A stretch of 64,000 bases of DNA from Pseudomonas sp. ok272 (GTDB lineage: Bacteria; Pseudomonadota; Gammaproteobacteria; Pseudomonadales; Pseudomonadaceae): NCBI RefSeq assembly GCF_900109995.1, contig NZ_FOCB01000003.1, forward strand, positions 186,001 through 250,000, read 5' to 3'. Position numbers and translations under genes: made by a program. Each line of letters begins with the position of its first letter. Positions within the stretch are counted from its first letter, which is position 1. Shown here in pieces: positions 62,867 through 64,000 of the stretch. The notes beneath the pieces are model-generated. The model searched no databases. It was not told where the DNA came from and saw only the letters and a program-made list of their open reading frames with translations.

Positions 62867-64000
62867 TCACGCATGGTTGCGACCTGCCCGGCGTTTGTGG
62901 CGGTTGATCAGCCACAGCGCCAGCGCGGTAAACCCGACCACGGTGCCCATTTGCAGCCATGTTTTATAGGGCCGCAACGCCGTGCGCAGTGGCTCCACCG
63001 CCTGAGTCACGTAGCGTTTGTCGGCACTCTGAAAGTCCGGATAAGGGCATTGATGCCCGAAGTTCACCGCCCAATCCACGTACGGACCTTCCTTGACGTA
63101 GCGTTGATAGAGGGCTCGCTGCTCCTCTACGCCGGTGCCCCACCCTGCCGCCGCGCACAACACGGCCGCAAAGGCCTGGCTGCTGTGGGGCAGCAAGTCC
63201 GCCGCCCGGCTGGCCAGGCCAGTGGCCACATACCGATAGTGGAACCGCTCATTCGGTTGGGCCGCGCTGGCCTGCTGGCGTTGCACTTCCCCCGCCGAGA
63301 TCAGCGGCGCAACGACCACGGCGGGCGCCTCAAGGCTGTAGCCGCCGTCGAAGGTGGCGTAGTCCGGGTCCATTTCGTAGCCCAGCAACTCCATGCCCTT
63401 GGACCGCGCCAACCAGCCGGCGTTGAAGTAGTTCGCCGCACGGCGCGATGGCCACCAGCCCGAATCCGCGGCCTGGCGCAGGCGGCCATATTCCGTGGCC
63501 AGTCCTTGCAGTTGCGGATTGTCGAAGTAGGCCGGCGCCTCGTCGTAGCGTCCTTCGCGCAGCAGGCGTCGGCCCAACAGGTCGCGCAGGCGTGCCGCGA
63601 CCGGCAGCGGCACGTAGTTGTCGCGCTCCTGCTGGGTCAGCGCCGCGGGGGCCGGCACCCGGCTGTCGACGAACTGCTTGAGCTCATCGACCGTCAGCAC
63701 CCGCTCCGCCACCACGGCGGCATCCAGCCAATACAGGTCCTGGCTGCGATAGAGTTGCTCGAAGGCTTGCAGGTAGTCACCGCGTTCTAACGCCAGCAAG
63801 GCACTTTCGCCTTCGACCCGGCAACCGGGCTTGAGGGTTTCATAGTCGCCACTGGCGGTCATGCGATAGCCCCAGGTTTCGTCCTGTGGAAAGGACTTGG
63901 CCGCTTTGGCGTACGCGCTCGTCGCTGCCACCTTGTCACCCTCGCGCACGGCCATCTTGGCCCGCAACCACCACGCCAGGCCGCCATCGCCGGCGTGTTC
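62867..64000 (-). CDS. Membrane-anchored protein with TPR-like helices, 5' end cut by the window
   Basis: The frame is open through position 64000, so the amino terminus is missing; 377 residues are visible. The part seen has helical repeat-like stretches (GDKVAATSAYAKAAKSFPQD, GRRLLREGRYDEAPAYFDN) and a C-terminal membrane segment (~340-358 of the visible part: MGTVVGFTALALWLIN) followed by basic residues. The upstream visible residues (GLAWWLRAKMAVREGD) continue the pattern. I do not recognise a family with certainty; the features suggest a membrane-anchored tetratricopeptide-like protein. Ends right at a parS site. Confidence 0.7.
   Translation of the reverse strand, partial: EHAGDGGLAWWLRAKMAVREGDKVAATSAYAKAAKSFPQDETWGYRMTASGDYETLKPGCRVEGESALLALERGDYLQAFEQLYRSQDLYWLDAAVVAERVLTVDELKQFVDSRVPAPAALTQQERDNYVPLPVAARLRDLLGRRLLREGRYDEAPAYFDNPQLQGLATEYGRLRQAADSGWWPSRRAANYFNAGWLARSKGMELLGYEMDPDYATFDGGYSLEAPAVVVAPLISAGEVQRQQASAAQPNERFHYRYVATGLASRAADLLPHSSQAFAAVLCAAAGWGTGVEEQRALYQRYVKEGPYVDWAVNFGHQCPYPDFQSADKRYVTQAVEPLRTALRPYKTWLQMGTVVGFTALALWLINRHKRRAGRNHA

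Overview
The window looks like a chromosome segment from a Pseudomonas of the fluorescens type. It has about 60% G+C, dense REP/REPIN repeats with a GCGAGCCTGCTCGC-type core, and a gene set typical of the origin-proximal arc of Pseudomonas: pstA/C/S, purEK, aspA, pycAB-pycR, a HexR-like regulator, uvrD, a Kef-type antiporter, pdxY, zigA-folE2, cls and a cyclopropane-fatty-acid synthase-like gene. Two 16-bp parS-type palindromes near the right end fit an origin-proximal position. No rRNA, tRNA, CRISPR array, prophage or intact insertion sequence was seen.

Layout. 1-5.1 kb: phosphate uptake (pstA start, pstC, pstS, two PHO boxes) and an MHS-type MFS transporter. 5.4-10.0 kb: thioesterase, hexose-6-phosphate mutarotase, DUF3299 protein, GlsB/YeaQ-type protein and purEK, whose leader carries a terminator-like hairpin. 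10.1-12.4 kb: a lower-G+C insert with three tandem paralogous metzincin-type zinc protease genes. 12.4-20.7 kb: HypT-like LysR regulator, aspA, AGCS symporter, type I asparaginase, AraC regulator, acetylpolyamine amidohydrolase. 20.8-30.0 kb: two tandem ~1,520-residue DUF6543/dermonecrotic-toxin-like proteins. 30-34 kb: MocR/PdxR regulator, PaiB-like FMN-binding protein and two GNAT acetyltransferases. 34.7-37 kb: an autotransporter. 37-43 kb: pyruvate carboxylase subunits and regulators. 43-56 kb: mostly housekeeping genes. 56-59.4 kb: a zinc-starvation cluster of two COG0523 GTPases, folE2 and a threonyl-tRNA-synthetase relative without a catalytic core, with a Zur box between zigA and folE2. 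59.4-64 kb: DUF3617 protein, cls, cfa-like gene and a truncated membrane-associated protein.

Most noteworthy: (1) the metzincin triplet, in which only the middle member has a signal peptide; (2) the catalytic-core-less ThrRS paralog in the Zur locus; (3) a 145-bp MITE present twice, with perfect 18-bp terminal inverted repeats, a REP pair as cargo and 10-bp target duplications inside another REP class; (4) a 12-bp-periodic array of DnaA-box-like 9-mers inside the MocR linker; (5) two parS sites; (6) the tandem giant DUF6543 proteins; (7) the possible purEK attenuator. All functional calls come from reading the sequence; no search was run.
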